From Iris pallida (Eukaryota > Streptophyta > Magnoliopsida > Asparagales > Iridaceae): a stretch of DNA of 64,000 nucleotides. The notes under the pieces were generated by a model, which was not told the origin of the DNA, made no database searches, and was given only the letters and a program-made list of their open reading frames with translations. The position numbers were made by a program, and so were the translations under genes. This document shows, one piece after another, positions 1 through 14,607 of the stretch (position 1 is the stretch's first letter; each line of letters begins with the position of its first letter). The stretch is from positions 25,352,551-25,416,550 of the forward strand of contig JANAVB010009598.1 of assembly GCA_029216955.1 (NCBI GenBank). Reading direction: 5' to 3'.

Positions 1-93
1 ATGTAAATGTTATGAGGTCTTGATGAGTGGAAGCCCCACTCTGAATGTATGTTGTACGATTAGTGTTGCTTTGGAATAAAATTTACCTTTTTC

Positions 94-154
<61 letters not shown>

Positions 155-1524
155 AAAGCACTATGAACATGATGGTTAAGAACCAATGTCAGAACCTTAT
201 CATCTGGAGAGAACCATTTAAGAACATTAGCATATACAATGTCATTTACACAGAATTTATTGTCACTGAAAAAAGGCCCTCATATATTTGGACGATGAGC
301 ATTCAACAATAAGATGTAATGTACAGGCATCTAAGTTAATATTGAAGCCCAACAGGGGCTTCGTACAAGCATTAAGTTACTACTGAAGCTCGAAAATGTC
401 TTGATAGATCAAGCAAAGGATTTTTTTTCTCCCTTCCTGCGATCAAATAACTCGAGCTGTAATATCCTCAATCTCGGCTCTCGATGAGTTTGACATGAGT
501 CCACCACAAGCTTGTCATTCCGTCTAGACAATAAATAAACTGCACAAACAGCTCCCTCAAGCCTACTAAAACTGTGTTTACTTGTGGAACTGCCAAAACT
601 AAGAATCTCTATTCTCAGAAGAGAGATCGAGACTTATGATGGTCCTCAGGAGCAGCAATCTATCTTCGCATGAAGTACTGGATTGTTTGATCACTAGAGA
701 AAATAACCACTCCAAACATAACAAAAAATCAATTCATAAGTAAAAATAAACTAGCAACTGGACTAGCAGTACTACAGAAAGAACAAATAAAGGATAATAA
801 GTTCGACGAAATTTAAAATCAACCAAAAATAAAGCAGAGTACTATTTTCCACTGAACTATCTCCTTGTAAGCATGAGACCACCATATCATTAAGAAAAGA
901 AAATAATCAATTACAATTTAGATCAATTAGCCAAACTACAATGGTTTTGCTGATCGGGACTTCATCTAAAGCTCAGAAGCAGCACTCTACTAACTCTTAT
1001 ATTTAACCTAAAATTTGATTAATTTGTTGGTGAAACAATGACCAACCTCGTTGAAATCCACGTGAAGAAAAACAAAATAAAAAAATACAAGACAACTTAT
1101 AACATACAGTCTACTTTCTACTAGCCGACCAAATTGGCTGTTAGTTCCATCATTCCCACCATACCATAATATATAGTTTGTCAACAGTAATGTACTAACC
1201 TAGAATGTTCCTCGATCTAGGCTGACCCAAAGTATCTGAAACAACTTATTACTTGAGTAAGTACAATTATGTACTGAAAAACTTTCACTGGATTCAATTC
1301 TACTTACTCCTGATAGATCTTACTGTCCCATGCATGTTTTTAAACAGTGAAGATATAATTATTTTGGTTGTTTCCATACCATCTTTAGAAACAGCATAAA
1401 CTAGTAAAGTTCAGAACAGTTTAAACTGCCAAGTTTTATAAAGATCAGCATGATAAATGAATAACAAAAAGAGATTACCATTAGAACAGAAATGAACAGA
1501 CCACATTCATGTGCGGTGATAAAG
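1..1524. other. 3' flank of EX1; no gene seen
   Basis: AT-rich sequence holding the EX1 3' UTR for an unknown distance below 1525, then flanking DNA. I see no conserved ORF, no clear poly(A) site and no transposon ends, apart from an (AT)n microsatellite near 97-152. Confidence 0.6.
97..152. repeat. (AT)n microsatellite
   Basis: Uninterrupted AT dinucleotide repeat of about 56 bp. Confidence 0.95.
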
Positions 1525-1617
1525 CTAGTCTGGCAGCCTTAATCGGTTGAAGAATATCAAGAAATGATATTCAGGTGCCCAATAAACAAATCCAATGACA
1601 GGGCCCCCTCTGATGTA
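1525..1617 (-). CDS. EX1: EX1 exon 11 (C terminus and stop)
   Basis: Codons 682-711 and a TAG stop at 1527-1525. It encodes [19 protein letters not shown], then [11 protein letters not shown]. Acceptor TTTGCAG. Confidence 0.92.
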   Translation of the reverse strand, partial: YIRGGPVIGFVYWAPEYHFLIFFNRLRLPD

Positions 1618-4600
1618 CTGCAAAACCCAATTTACGAGGTAAATGGCTCAAAAAAGACAGTAGAAACACCATAGCCAAAGGAAAGCAAAATAATATGTAC
1701 ATCCCATATACAAACATGAGTACCTTTCCATCAAGAATTACGAGCTCCCCATCAACCCATCGAGCGTTCTTAAACCCTGGATCAGCAACCCTCCCTTGTC
1801 CCTTGTATCTAGCTATCTGAATAACAAATAATAGTTAATCCAGCGTCTAATGCTAAAAGAAGAAGATTAGTATGATAACTTTCACAAGTATGTTACCACG
1901 CCAAACTCTTCAGGTATGATCCCCTTATGGGGTAGCTGATAGCGCTTGCCGACCTTTGCACGAAAGGCAACCTGCAGAACTAAATACTATCATTTTTCCA
2001 GCAACTAGACAACACAAAGATTTAAGATATATGAGAACAGGTTTATATCTCACTTAGGATATGGAATGGATACAATTTCACTTCAAGAAGACTTGGAGCA
2101 TGTAGAACACCAGCGCAACTAGATATGAGACCAGTATTAAAGTGTAATACGAAAAGTCTCCTCACCATTACTGAAAAGTCTCCTCACCATTACTGAGGGA
2201 CCAAAGATTTTTCTAATGAAATGTTTCAAGTAAGGCCTAAAGAAAATTTTGAGTAATTTCCAGAATGGTCTATCAGGTAAAAAAACGAGTTTGGAAATTT
2301 TTATTGTGGGAGATTGTTTGTTACAATAGGAAGATTATCCATGAACCTGTTCAAGCATCATATGCAATCTACTCGTAAACCATATGCCTCGAATATGAAC
2401 CCTCAAGTTATGCAATTATATGCAGTCACAAGTTCGGTGTTTGGGACTAATTCGGCAAAGTTGAAAAGTTGGGAATTTGGAAGAAGTTCAGACAAAAACA
2501 ATGTAACGGAAATCTACAATGGACAAGAAACTTGGCAGCAACAATATGAGATTGAGTTGGTGGTTTATGATCGGGTTCAACCCGCTAGGGACTTGCTGTA
2601 ATTTGTACTCAAGAACATCATAAGCCAATAACATAGAATTTTAAGACAGCTAATAGCCTAATATTGCTTTTGTTGTTCAAGGAAGAGGTCTTAAGACATA
2701 CTAATTAAAAAAAAAACCATGTGCTCGAGGAAGAGTTAAGAATTTGTTAGAAAGTTGTAAAGATGTAGACCTTAAAAATCTAATTTAGCAATTGTCAAAA
2801 AGTTGTTTATAACGCACACCAGTAGACGTGGCTCTTAAGAACAGTTATTTGAAGGAAGTGTTCTTAAGAAACTAATTTAAAGAGCAAATTTTGTGATAAA
2901 TATACGATAAATTTGTTAGCCCAATGATTGTATCATATTTTTGAATATGGCTAATCAATTAAGTTTAACATAATGATGTCACTAATATTCATGTAATTCA
3001 TATCATGTTGCCAATTAAACTTAGCATTGTCCTAATATTCATTAAATTATCATATTGTTATACTGCTTTATTCGCCTAATATATACTTGCAGACAAACAA
3101 TAAGCATGATCAAAGCAGGACACACGCAATGAAAAATTAATGATAGGCCAAATACGGCGTTGTACAAGAAGATTTTTATGAACCGTCCAACGACCTATCC
3201 GGGACCTCGCACTCGAGGGTTCCGCTGTCCGACCAACGGACAGGGGTCGAGGGGACAACACCCCCCGTGGGGGTTCGGAGACGAAGCCCCCGAAAGGTAT
3301 TCAGATTTTCAGATCTGTTTATCTTTGGACAACTACCGTCAAATAAAAAGACGTCATCAAGTGCTCTTGATTTTTATATTTTGTTCTGTATTTTATCTTT
3401 CTTTTATAGGACAAAATGTGCATTGGGTCGTGTTGGACTAGGAAGCTTAAACCCCAACCCAAATCTATAAACTAGTCCACTCAAATCAGCCTGAACCCAA
3501 ACCAGAAATATTCTGGAAATGAGGTGACCGAACTCGGTCCCCCTGACCCAGTTTGCTATTTTTCCTCCTAGAGACCAGGCTCTAACGTCCGAATTTATGA
3601 ACGTTAGGGTACCGAACTCTGCCCGATTTCGGTCTCCAGTAAACCTATAAATAGCTATGGGTTTTCACCATTTTAACTCATTCACTTTCATATCCTCTAA
3701 CATCTGAGCTATAAACCTTCTCCATTCCCAATATCAACTCCCAGCCTTCTAGGGCCAACGCGGTTCCAATTTTAGAAGTCTGATCGAGTTGTAAAACTTG
3801 AATTTCGAAGTGTTGTCTCTACACTTGTTGTTGTGAAGTCACGAGTCCTTCGTATCAAAGCTCGTGGTTGAAGTCGTCGTGCCCTTCGGATAAAAGCACG
3901 GGGTTGTAAGAAGTCAGTGTGCCCTTCGGATTAAAGCACGTTGTGTAACTGCTACTTCAAATAGTGGATTAAACATCGAAATAACAGTACTCGAGACTGG
4001 ATTAGTCCTCTCAGAGGAAAACCAATATAAACCTCGGTGTTTACGTTTGCTTTTATGAACTTATTTACATTACGCATTTATTTTATAACTGTCTACTTCA
4101 TGTTAGTTTGATTACTGCCATAAATATTTTAAGTGGTGATTTTTATTCCGCTGCACACACGCACTCTATTCACCCCCCTTCTAGAGGTGCTCAACGGTCC
4201 TACAAAGTTAACCAGTCAATGGTGTTAGTCCTGGCTACTTTTCAAGCAACTAATTTAGTCCCACACTGGACAGTAGAGGAATGGGAGGGTGAGTGGGATA
4301 GGGGGCAAGGCCTTATGGTCTTTGGTAAACCACGTGGATGTGGTCTTTGGCTTAAGGCCCAACCAAAACCAGCAGCCTGCATGAGTAACTTGCTAGTAAT
4401 AGCCAATTAGCAATAGAACAAGATTCACAAACTCGGTGAATTGTTATCTATAAGTGAAATATTCATTATATGTGTGTCAGATGTATTCACGATTGTTCTA
4501 GATTTTTTTGAAAAAGTAGTCTGACTATATGTCCTAAAGCAGTATGACTATATGTCCTAAAGCAATTCAAACTTATCTTAGAAGCTTGTAACAAAATCAA

Positions 4601-7600
4601 CATTATGCAGATAACATCCAAGGTTCTAAGAATTGATTAATCAGTATAGTACTCAAGTACATTTCAAACAATAGTATGAAGAATACTCGTGTATTCCTAT
4701 CTTACGCAATTTCCATTTTTACAATGACGTGAACAATCCAACTACCCAAAACAGGGCCCACATGTTATGCATTGGAACATATAGTGCATAAGTACATACA
4801 AAAAGAATCCTATATATATAATATGTCGACGGTGTGTTTTTGCTTATCAATTACACTATAATATGCTTCTCATCTCTGTCTTTTCATTTTTGGATCAATT
4901 ATTACAACAGGATTAATTAATCTATACATTCCCTCATTCAAAATGACTATAATTAGATCAAAAAAATATTTTGACCCATCTTGTGAGAGTAATATTCTTA
5001 TTATAATGCATATTCAGGTTGCAGTATACGTATAGAAAACATAGATAATAAAAAACATATATAGAACCACAAAAACGAAACATAAATGCATCTTGACAAC
5101 ATCTCAAGCAGACAGCTTCTGCCGCGCTACAAGAACTATCAGCTTTATTCTCCTAACTGAAACAATTTTACCAAAATATAGTAGTAACATGCCTAAGAAA
5201 CTAGACAATTTGACAGAGGTTTAAGTATATATAACAAAGAAAACTACCACTCACTCCCTAATAAACTCATTACACTAGCAATAAATATAAATTCAAGCTT
5301 CAAAATGAAAGAAAAGAAAGTTATATATAGTATAAAGCTCCTAATTTTATATTCTTCAGATTTAACATCTTGAGAAACTAATAAACATAGTAATCATGGA
5401 ACATGGATGTGGACATGCACACACGTTATGAACTCGACACTAATTATGGCATTTCCAGGTGTATTTTCTAGTGCCTTGTGGTATACGGCAACAATTTTGG
5501 ACTGTGGATGCTTTATAAACTGATAATATGTTTTTAGATAATATTCATATTTAAATAATCCAGATCATTTTCCAATAGACAATTTTTTAAGCAGAGGAAA
5601 AATTAAATATTGTATATTGGCTTAAAGAAATCTTATGATCTTTTGTCGACCAAAACAATTTCAAGTTGTCTTTGGGGAAGATGTCACTAAACCTCTACAT
5701 TTTATTTTATTTTCCCCTCTTTACATTTTAGGTCTGGTCAAAAAACCCACCTAATGTTACATAACTAGATAGGAAGGCCTTTTAGGTCTTCCATTCTGTA
5801 AGCAACTTATAGAGAAATTATAACTAAGCCCTCTATATCCGGGGTCAAGTTAAAAACCCTCTTATGGTTCATCACAAACTCTTTCACATCTATACTTCCC
5901 ATTTAAGAAACATGGATACTCCAAAATTCTTGGTTGTCATGCCAAACATTTATTGGACACAACCTGGACACTCCAAAATACACTAGGACACACCAAAATA
6001 GGTGTCGTGTCTGTGTCATCGTGTCCTTACTATGTCGTGTCATATACGGGTCCCTGCAACATTGCTTCCCGTCAAATTTGGACGGCACAACATAATGAAA
6101 CCCAGATATCAGTTTTGAGCAAAACTAACCGTATTCAGTAATGCTAATTATGTTAAAACATCCAAGTATTTTGGGAAGATATCAAAAAAATAACCACCTC
6201 ATGTTCATAACTAGACAACAAGGCCCCTTAGGTTATTCATTTCGTAAGTTAAAAACCCTCTTTTGGTTCATCACAAGACGAACTCTCTTTCACATCTATA
6301 CTTCCCGTCTAGGAAGCTCGGACACTCCAAAAGTCTAGGTTGTGTCATGTCAGACATGTATTGGACACAATCCGGACACTCTAAAGTCCAAAATACACTA
6401 GGACACACCAAAATATGTGCTATGCCCGTGTCATCATGTCCTTACCATGTCGTATCGTATACGGGTCCCTGCAACATAGCTTTCCATCAAATTTGGATTG
6501 CGCAACACAATGAACCCCAGATCTCAGTTTTGAGCAAAACTAGCCATATTAAGTACTGTTAATTATGTTTAAGCAGCCAAGTATTCTGGGAAGATATCAA
6601 TAAAAATAACCAGCTAATGTTCATAAGTAGACAACAAGGCCCCTTAGGTTATTCGTTTCATAAGTTCTACACAGAAAACTTCACTAAAGTCCCCTATATT
6701 TGGGTCGAGTCAAAAACCTTCTTAAGGTTCATCACTAGTAAATAAGTGTAGCTGAGGGGACTTATTTAAGAAAAGCAGACAAGTCAAACAAACAATCAAT
6801 TATATATTAAAATTATCTCAACCTTTTATGCAAAAGGAACCATTGACTTACATCACAATATCTTATCTTTTTCTACCTCATTCTCATTGTCAAACTTGGA
6901 TGATGCAACATCGATTGCGCCCGTTCAATTTTTAACAAAATTAGCCTTATTTAATCATGTTCAATTATGTTAAAAAAGATGTTCAAAAATTCGGTTCCAA
7001 TATCAATTTCATACCCTTTCTATTAGTATCTGTTTCGACAGTTCTGGGGTCAGGGGCTTTGAGTCAAGCAGTTTCGGACCTCCAATTCTGACCCGAAATG
7101 CATCACTTTTGGCCACTACTTACAACCTTGGCATCTTTACTTTCTATCTACTATTTTGCCTAAATCTAATAACATCTGTTTTCTTGAAACCGCATTGACA
7201 ACAAATCAGATAAGCCTACTGATGGATAAATTGCAACTCTTGCAGTATCGGGGATATCTATACGGTTTGGCATGTCCTAATCCGATACCAAGCGCTATCA
7301 ATAATGACCGGTACCAACGTTGTGGGTCGCCTAGGCGCTAGGTCCTAGATGCTTGTTCGGCCCTATTCGGGTCTGTTCGACGCCTAGGTGGGCCGGTGCG
7401 GCTGTTCGATTTTTATTTTTTTATGCTTACTTGTATTGTGGATATGTTGTTTGGTTTTAAGATTGGATTTGGATTTTAGAATATTAAAATTTCAAATTTC
7501 AAAATTTTCAAATTTGAAATTTCGAAAAAGAAATATGAATTGTATTATGGATTTATAAGTTAGAACATGTTTGGATTTCAAATTTGTATTAGGATTTCAA

Positions 7601-10600
7601 ATTTCAAAAAAAAAAAAAACAGTATGTCCGCCTAGGCGTTAGGTGGCCCTTCGCCGTACTACATCCGCCTACCGAAATTTACAACACTCAGAAAAATTAT
7701 GTATCGCATGTAAAACAATCAGTGATGGTGACTATTATTTCATTCAATTTTAAAACTATTAAGAAACAACACATGATAATAAAAATTATGCCTAAATGTA
7801 AAAACTATTTTTTCTAAATTTTTAATAATTTATTAATAATTATTTGATTTCCGATATCAAAATATTTAATACTCCAATCAGAAACTCCCGATATTGCTGA
7901 TCCCGATACTCATAGGAAGGGTCCGATACTGATACTACAAACCTTGATAAAGTGTGAAAGTTGGGCAATTCCTTCATATTTGGTATACCCAAAGGAAAAC
8001 CCATATTTGTCTTCGTAGAAAAATCCAAAACCAAGAATAACAATAACAGAACAATGCTTCACATCTTGATGGGAAGTAAATCAACAGTTCTCAGAATAAT
8101 ACCTCATATATTTGATTGAAACAAATCAATTTTGTATGAGAAGATAAACCATAGTCTACAAACTGAAAGAAATTTTTGTGTTCTGAGGATAGAAATTAAT
8201 GTCTTTGCAAAAAGAAATAATTCTCAGATATGAATACAATTTGCTCTTCTAAATTATCCATATATATTAAACTAATTCAGAAATGCATGCTTGTAGACCA
8301 AACCAAAATAAACATCAAGGAAAAGACAAAATATATATACCTGACCAGCAGGTACAGAAAGGCCCCCAGTTAGCTTAAGAGCTTCAACATATTCATAAAA
8401 TTCCAAATCTCTATGCTTCTTAGTAGGATCCTCCTCCTGCCACTGACCAAACTTGCGTTTTAGATGAAGGATTTCAGAAGTGTACATCCCATGTGCACCA
8501 ACATAAAGGCCTGCAGTAACAAGTAGTTCTTTGTGACACCTCAATGTATTTCAAAGTGCATTATACAAGCTAAAGTCATTAGAGTTCGCCATCGGGCTGA
8601 ATATAATTGAAACACTAGAAACATACCACTAAGAGGATCTGATGTAATTGGTAGCTCAATACGATTAAAAAATGTCGATCCAGATAAAGATTGATGATTC
8701 TGGCTCTGATTCATGGTTAGACTTATTAGCTCCCCAAAATCTTTAAGCACCTGCAGAAGTACAAAACTTGACCCTTGAAATAAAAGCAATAGAAAAAACA
8801 TGTTCAGAATGCTTACAGCAAAAAACATTTATCTTTCACCATCTCACAGGATCTTGGATTGTTCCTTCGTATCCCAAAGTATCTCTAAAGTTTCACCAGG
8901 AACAATAAAGATCTATGCTGCACAGATCAAATATAATACAGCACAGTACGAAGCAACATGAGCATGCTGCAGAACACTGATTTGGAGTGTCCTAGACTGT
9001 GTATTTTGGAACATCCGTGTGGTATCCAATATGCATCAGACAAAAAGACGATATGATATGGCACCAGCTTTGGGGTTTTTGTTCGTCCTTATAAAGTTCC
9101 ATGCATTCGTTCATTGCCAGGCTGTTTGATACACAGTAAATACATTTTAAACATTTCATTCAGTTTGTCGAGGACGAAATTTAACCCATTGGTTTATTCA
9201 CTTAAAGAGTGACAAAGGTATTCTATTCATAGAGAAGTGACTTTGCTCCAGATTAGTAAATTCATCAAAGGACATGCTATGGTTAGAGCTACCTAAGATC
9301 ATTTTTATAATCCTTATTCAAATGCCAAGAAACAATTTAATGTGTGCACCATAATATCTGAAGCTCCTTTTCAAAACTTTATTATTCATATACTTAGTTC
9401 TTATCTTATTTTTTCTTGAGATAGTTCCTCTAGTTCGTTCTTATCTTATTTTTCTTGACATAGTTTTCGTTATAGTTTCTATCACTCTGTACTTTCAGTT
9501 ATTTAGTTACACCATGACTTAAATAAATGCCAGTATTAATCAAATCCGAGAAAGGATTTCAAAATTTTCCAAGAAACTGTATTAAATATGCGTGTTCTCA
9601 TAAAATTTAGTATCATACTTTTTTCAGGAAAAAAAATGGAAATATTTCTTCATTATGCTTCTTATGTTACGAGTTAAACAAAACTCAAATACTTATTACT
9701 TCATTGTTCTCGTTTCCTTATAAGTGTACATCATTTTACTCTGTTAAGTAGATCCATAGTAATTTATATTTTCATTCAACTACTCAAATTGATAGTAGCC
9801 ACAATTAAGTGCTAATAATGTCTGGGTTTTTATCTCCATCTGCAAACCCAGAAATAAAGATATTACAGTTCATTAGAGAAATTGTGGACAAGGCTCTAAG
9901 CAGTATCTCTATCCTACATATGCCTAATGAAAATTATATAATAAGCTTTTCATGCCTAAGTAAGGACAACTATATAATCAACTTTTCTATTAAGTCCTGA
10001 AATTGGTATGGCGCCAATTACTGGAATCCAAGTCAGGTTAAGTTGGGTTCAAATGAAATTTTAAAATAACTCCAAAAGAATCTTGTTCTTTCCGGTCGTA
10101 GCCTAAGCGCCTCGCGGACTCACCCATACACGCGAATGAGGGAAGATTCACAATTGTGCTACTCTTTCAATGAAGTTAAGCATTGACCCACTTTGCACTT
10201 TGTATCTAGGCATGCTTTTAACAACTATGGGTGGTGCTTAGAGAAATCCATGGTCACCTCAATCACGAGTAACCATCAACGTTGGAGATGTTTTCAACCA
10301 CGCCCTAAAGCTGGTGCCCTGTCTTCTTGAGGGAGAAGTGTGGATGACGAAAGAGTTGTATCAGAATCCCATCCCATAGTGACTCAAAAAGTAGTAGTAA
10401 AGCGATTGAGAAGTGAAAGCTATCATATGGAGGGAGATTCGATAGGATACATCCGAGCAAGAGAAAAAGGAGAGGACAATTAGCAAATCCTAATGTTTGA
10501 CTACATCATCACTCCATGGCATGGTTTAAAGTATCGGCCGATACCGATACCGATCCGATACGGCCGATACCGATACGGTTTGGCATGTCCCGATCCGATA

Positions 10601-13600
10601 CCGACCGATACCCGATACTGACCGATACCGAAATTGGGGGCCTCTTTTCCGGTCAATTCAGTAAAGAAAATTAAACGAAAAAGACAAATCAACAAGGGTT
10701 TAAAGCATAATAAGGTTGTAAAAGTATGTAAAACAAGAAAATCAATCTATTGTATGTAAACCAATCGGTAAGGGTGACTACTATTTCATTTAATTTCAAA
10801 ACTACTAAGAAATAACACTGAAAATACTTAAATTTATGCCTAAATGTTTAAAATATATGTTTTAAAATGTAAATAATTTATTAATAATTATTTGTTTTCC
10901 GAACCAAAAAATCCAATACTCCGATACTACCGATACCAATACTCATAGGAATAGTCCGATACCGATTCCGATACCGATACTGTGAACCTTGCTCCATGGT
11001 TATGGAAGAGCGTCTGGAGGCTCCAGATAGGAGATACGGAATTATCTTCTATTCTTGTTTTTTTGGGTGGTGGTGGTGGTTGTTGTGTTGGCATTGTTGT
11101 TGTGTTGTCGAGGCTGCTGCAGGATTCGGATTCATGTTGCTAATGTTGCTGTGTTGGTTGTTACTGCAGGCTGCTGCTGCGACTGTTGTGGGAAAGGAGG
11201 GACAGGAAGGTGGGAGGGAGGCTTGCAGAAGGGGAGGGGTGGAGGTTGGGATTAGGATTTAGCGTTTTAGGATTCAGGTTAGGAGAGAGTGTTTGGTAGG
11301 AAGTGGTGGGAAACTTCTTTTATCGACCAGATTACCCAAATAAATATGCTCTGGTACCATGTTGGAGGAAGACAACTTAATGGGATACTTTATCTAGGTG
11401 CTATGGATCAACTTATTTAACATTGTATATCTGAATGAGAGTAGTCCTATTACATTTTTAGATGTGAGACTAAAAGAGAGTAAAGAAAAGAAATTACATA
11501 AGACTCTTATAGGACTGCGACCCGAGCTGAGCCAAGCTTGGCATGTTTGAATCAAGTCATGCTTGGCATGTTCAAGCTCAGCTAGTTGGTGGTCAGAAAT
11601 ATCAAGCCTGAAGCTATTGACCCAAGATCAAGCTTGTAATTAATGAGCGCAGCTCGAGCTCAAAGTCATCAAGTCAAGCTTGAGCTCACACATCGAGTTT
11701 GAAAACTTGTTCAAGCTTGAGCTTGACTAGGCTCACAAGCAGCTTGGCTCGACTCGAGAAAATACCAATAGGCCGTGGATTGGGCTTGTTTTGTATTATG
11801 CTTCTTGCCAAGTCAAGCTTGTTTGCTAGTCAAGTTGAGTGTACTTTACATGCAACATAGAGAGAAGTCCATCTTGACACAACTTGAGCTTGTTCACAAG
11901 CTTACGAGCCAAAATTTCAATGTTGAAGCTCGGCTCTTTAAGAAAATCGAGCTCATTTCCATGTTCAAGCTTGACTTTTTAATGAAGCGGAATCAAATTG
12001 AGCCTGCAAGCTGCTACATTCATTTGCAGCCCAACTTTCTTACATTAGTCCACATATATATTCCCTAGAGATTTTACAATAAGTCAACCAAATGCCCACT
12101 ACTTTGAATTTAATACAGTTGCATAAAAATGCAGCATTTGCTTCCAGTACAAGCTCAGGAACTGCTTCGACTATTTTACCTAAGACTTTCTTTTGTAATT
12201 GCATAAATTGTATTGTTTAAGTGGTCTGTTTAACTAAAGCAAATAAACAGCATGCTCTCTAGTTTTAGGTTAGGTGCATGATAAAGGTAAAGCAGGCTAT
12301 ATGGAAGGTTTCATGTCATTCAGTGGGTCCAAATCCTTAAACTTGCCTTGGTATGGATAATGGCATCTGTCCAAAGAATAAAAAAGGGTTACTGATTATA
12401 TACTAGTTTGAGGTTAAGCCACTTAAAGCAGCATCCACTTCTCAGTGTTAGGATGGGTCTTGAAAAGTGACCCTTAACCAAATGAGGGATAATAGAGCAT
12501 ACTCCTAGTAAAAGCGTTAGTTCTCATGCCCAAACAGAAAAGTGGATATGAGAAATCAAGTATGAAAAAGTATATAGCTGAAGGATGGTAAAAAAATTAC
12601 TATCACCCGCTGAGATCATGAGAATCAAACTATTAAACAATATTTGAATGGTGAAAAATATGTTGTACTAATATGCATGATATGCAAACATATAAAACTT
12701 AGTACTCAAACGAAATGAATATACTTCGCTGTAAACTCTTTCTACTGTTTTAACAAGAAAATAGGAGTCGAACACTCACCTTCATAGGTATCTTCTCTTT
12801 ACCAAGAAAGACCTTTGCAAGATCAGACATGACAAGCTCAGCACTGCGTGGTGCACTTCTCTGCAAAACCTGCTCTTTCTCGTTGGTTCCATGTTGGTTG
12901 TAATTCTGCTCTATGGAAAAAATAAACGACCGACGATCTCTTTGGTCTAGTCTAGCCGGCACACGAACTAGATCTCTAGGTAAAACATCAGTAGACATCT
13001 TTTGCAGGAGAGGCCCAATTACAAACTTCACTGAGACTTCGGTTTGTTCTTCAGCATCGTCAGTAGTATCTCCAGCATCAGTCTCCATTTCTTCAATGCC
13101 ACTCTCAGCTGTGACATCTCCACTCTCAGCCGTAACATCCTCCACCTCTATGCTTTCTAACACTTCTTCATCATCCTCATCCTCATCCTCGTCCTCGTCC
13201 TCATCCTCATCCTCATCTTCTTCCTCTTCCTCCATTATCTGCTCAATAACATTAGCAATCATATCCCTATCTACCTTGCCAGGGGATCCAACTTTTAATA
13301 CCTTGACCTTGACCCCAGGAATCATATCTCGCAAAATACTTTGGATAGTAGCCAGTCCATCAGCCACATCGGAATCATCGTTCCTCTCCTCTTCATTGGC
13401 TTTTACACCTTCAGAAAACTTATCACTTTTTTCCTCATTTGAAGAGTCTGATTGGTTTAAGGTCTGAATATCCAAGTTTCCCACAGATTTTTTCGGAAAG
13501 CCTCTTGAATTTCCACCCTTGCGTTTTAAGTAGACTGCCTAAAAAACATGCACCTTCCTCAAAAATTAAATCAAAGAATATAGGCTACTATACATACATG

Positions 13601-14575
13601 ATAACAAAATACCACAAGAAATGAACGGCAATACCTAAAGTAGGTAGTGTATATTTAGAGAACAGTGAGTCTAAAATTGTCATTTGTTACATAAATGTGT
13701 AAAGGGATAACTGATAATGTTCACAGAATATCAATGCATTATCCTTTTTCTCGAGATGAATAAACTAGGATGCTCCATTTGACTGCATTGTACTATAACA
13801 GCAACAAGGACATGGCACTGCACAAAGATGGAGTATCTGCATTTTTCAACAAATTTACCTGTTGCTTGAACTCTCCATCTCTGAAAGTAAAATAAACTTC
13901 AAATAGAGGGTAACCTGGCCTAGCTGTGGCTAACTGCCTGAAAAGATAAAAGTGCAAATAATCATTAAGAGCCAAGCAAATAACTAATGCATCAACATAA
14001 ACAAAAAATTAACACTAAAGTATGTGTTGTATAATGTCAATGACCATAGCTGATACAGTGAAAATAGAAGACTGTAGATGCTTTACTCAGTAAACTTAGA
14101 GAATGTATGCCAATAAGACATATTGAAGATAAATCTCTAGTTCTCTACCAAGAGGTTATGAAGAAACTGATACATAACTATTTTCAAAAGATCATGTCCA
14201 CATAGCATCTTTTGATCCGGGTACCTAGGAAATGGTGAAATAAACATTTTCATAAGGTTTTTTAATTTAGGTATAAGCCTCCCATATATTATCCATTTCA
14301 ACATAAGCACCCTGAATCTTGTTATTTGGAAGAAGACCCTCAAATGCTTGTCCATTTCAACATAGGGCCACCCGTTAGCTTCAGTCCAAGTTAAAGTAAC
14401 CTAACCCTACAATTAACCTTAATTATATTAGATGAATGACTTTTTTGTCCCTCGGCTTTAGTATAATGGTTGTTTGGTTTGCTGTTGAAGAACAGGAGAG
14501 AGTGGGATAACCATTGTAGGAGGCGGGTGGCCCAGACAGGGAGGAGAGGATCATCGGAGGAGGAGGAGGAGGAAG

Positions 14576-14607
<32 letters not shown>

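Larger units (their letters stand above)
1972..8340 (-). other. EX1 intron 8 (6.4 kb)
   Basis: Contains a probable LTR remnant (3140-4202), a roughly 430 bp tandem repeat (5750-6740) and a hAT-like MITE (7234-7946). A 22 bp unit is repeated in tandem at about 2152-2197. The remaining parts (1972-3139, 4203-5750, 6741-7233, 7955-8340) are AT-rich and I recognise nothing in them. Confidence 0.85.
8751..12779 (-). other. EX1 intron 6 (4.0 kb)
   Basis: Holds the family 1 MITE copy a (10520-10991), a TGG/TGTTG-rich low-complexity tract (about 11060-11260) and a stretch rich in CAAGCTTGAGCTCGA-type motifs in both orientations (about 11520-12010) that is probably an old transposon. From 8751 to 10519 and from 12010 to 12779 I recognise nothing. 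Confidence 0.8.

Noticed and set aside
2314..2601. 95-codon plus-strand ORF in EX1 intron 8
   Set aside because: No recognisable domain, antisense to the host gene and within AT-rich intron sequence; likely chance.
12913..13467. 184-codon Ser-rich plus-strand ORF
   Set aside because: It is the antisense of EX1 exon 6; the Ser run is the complement of the Asp/Glu repeat.
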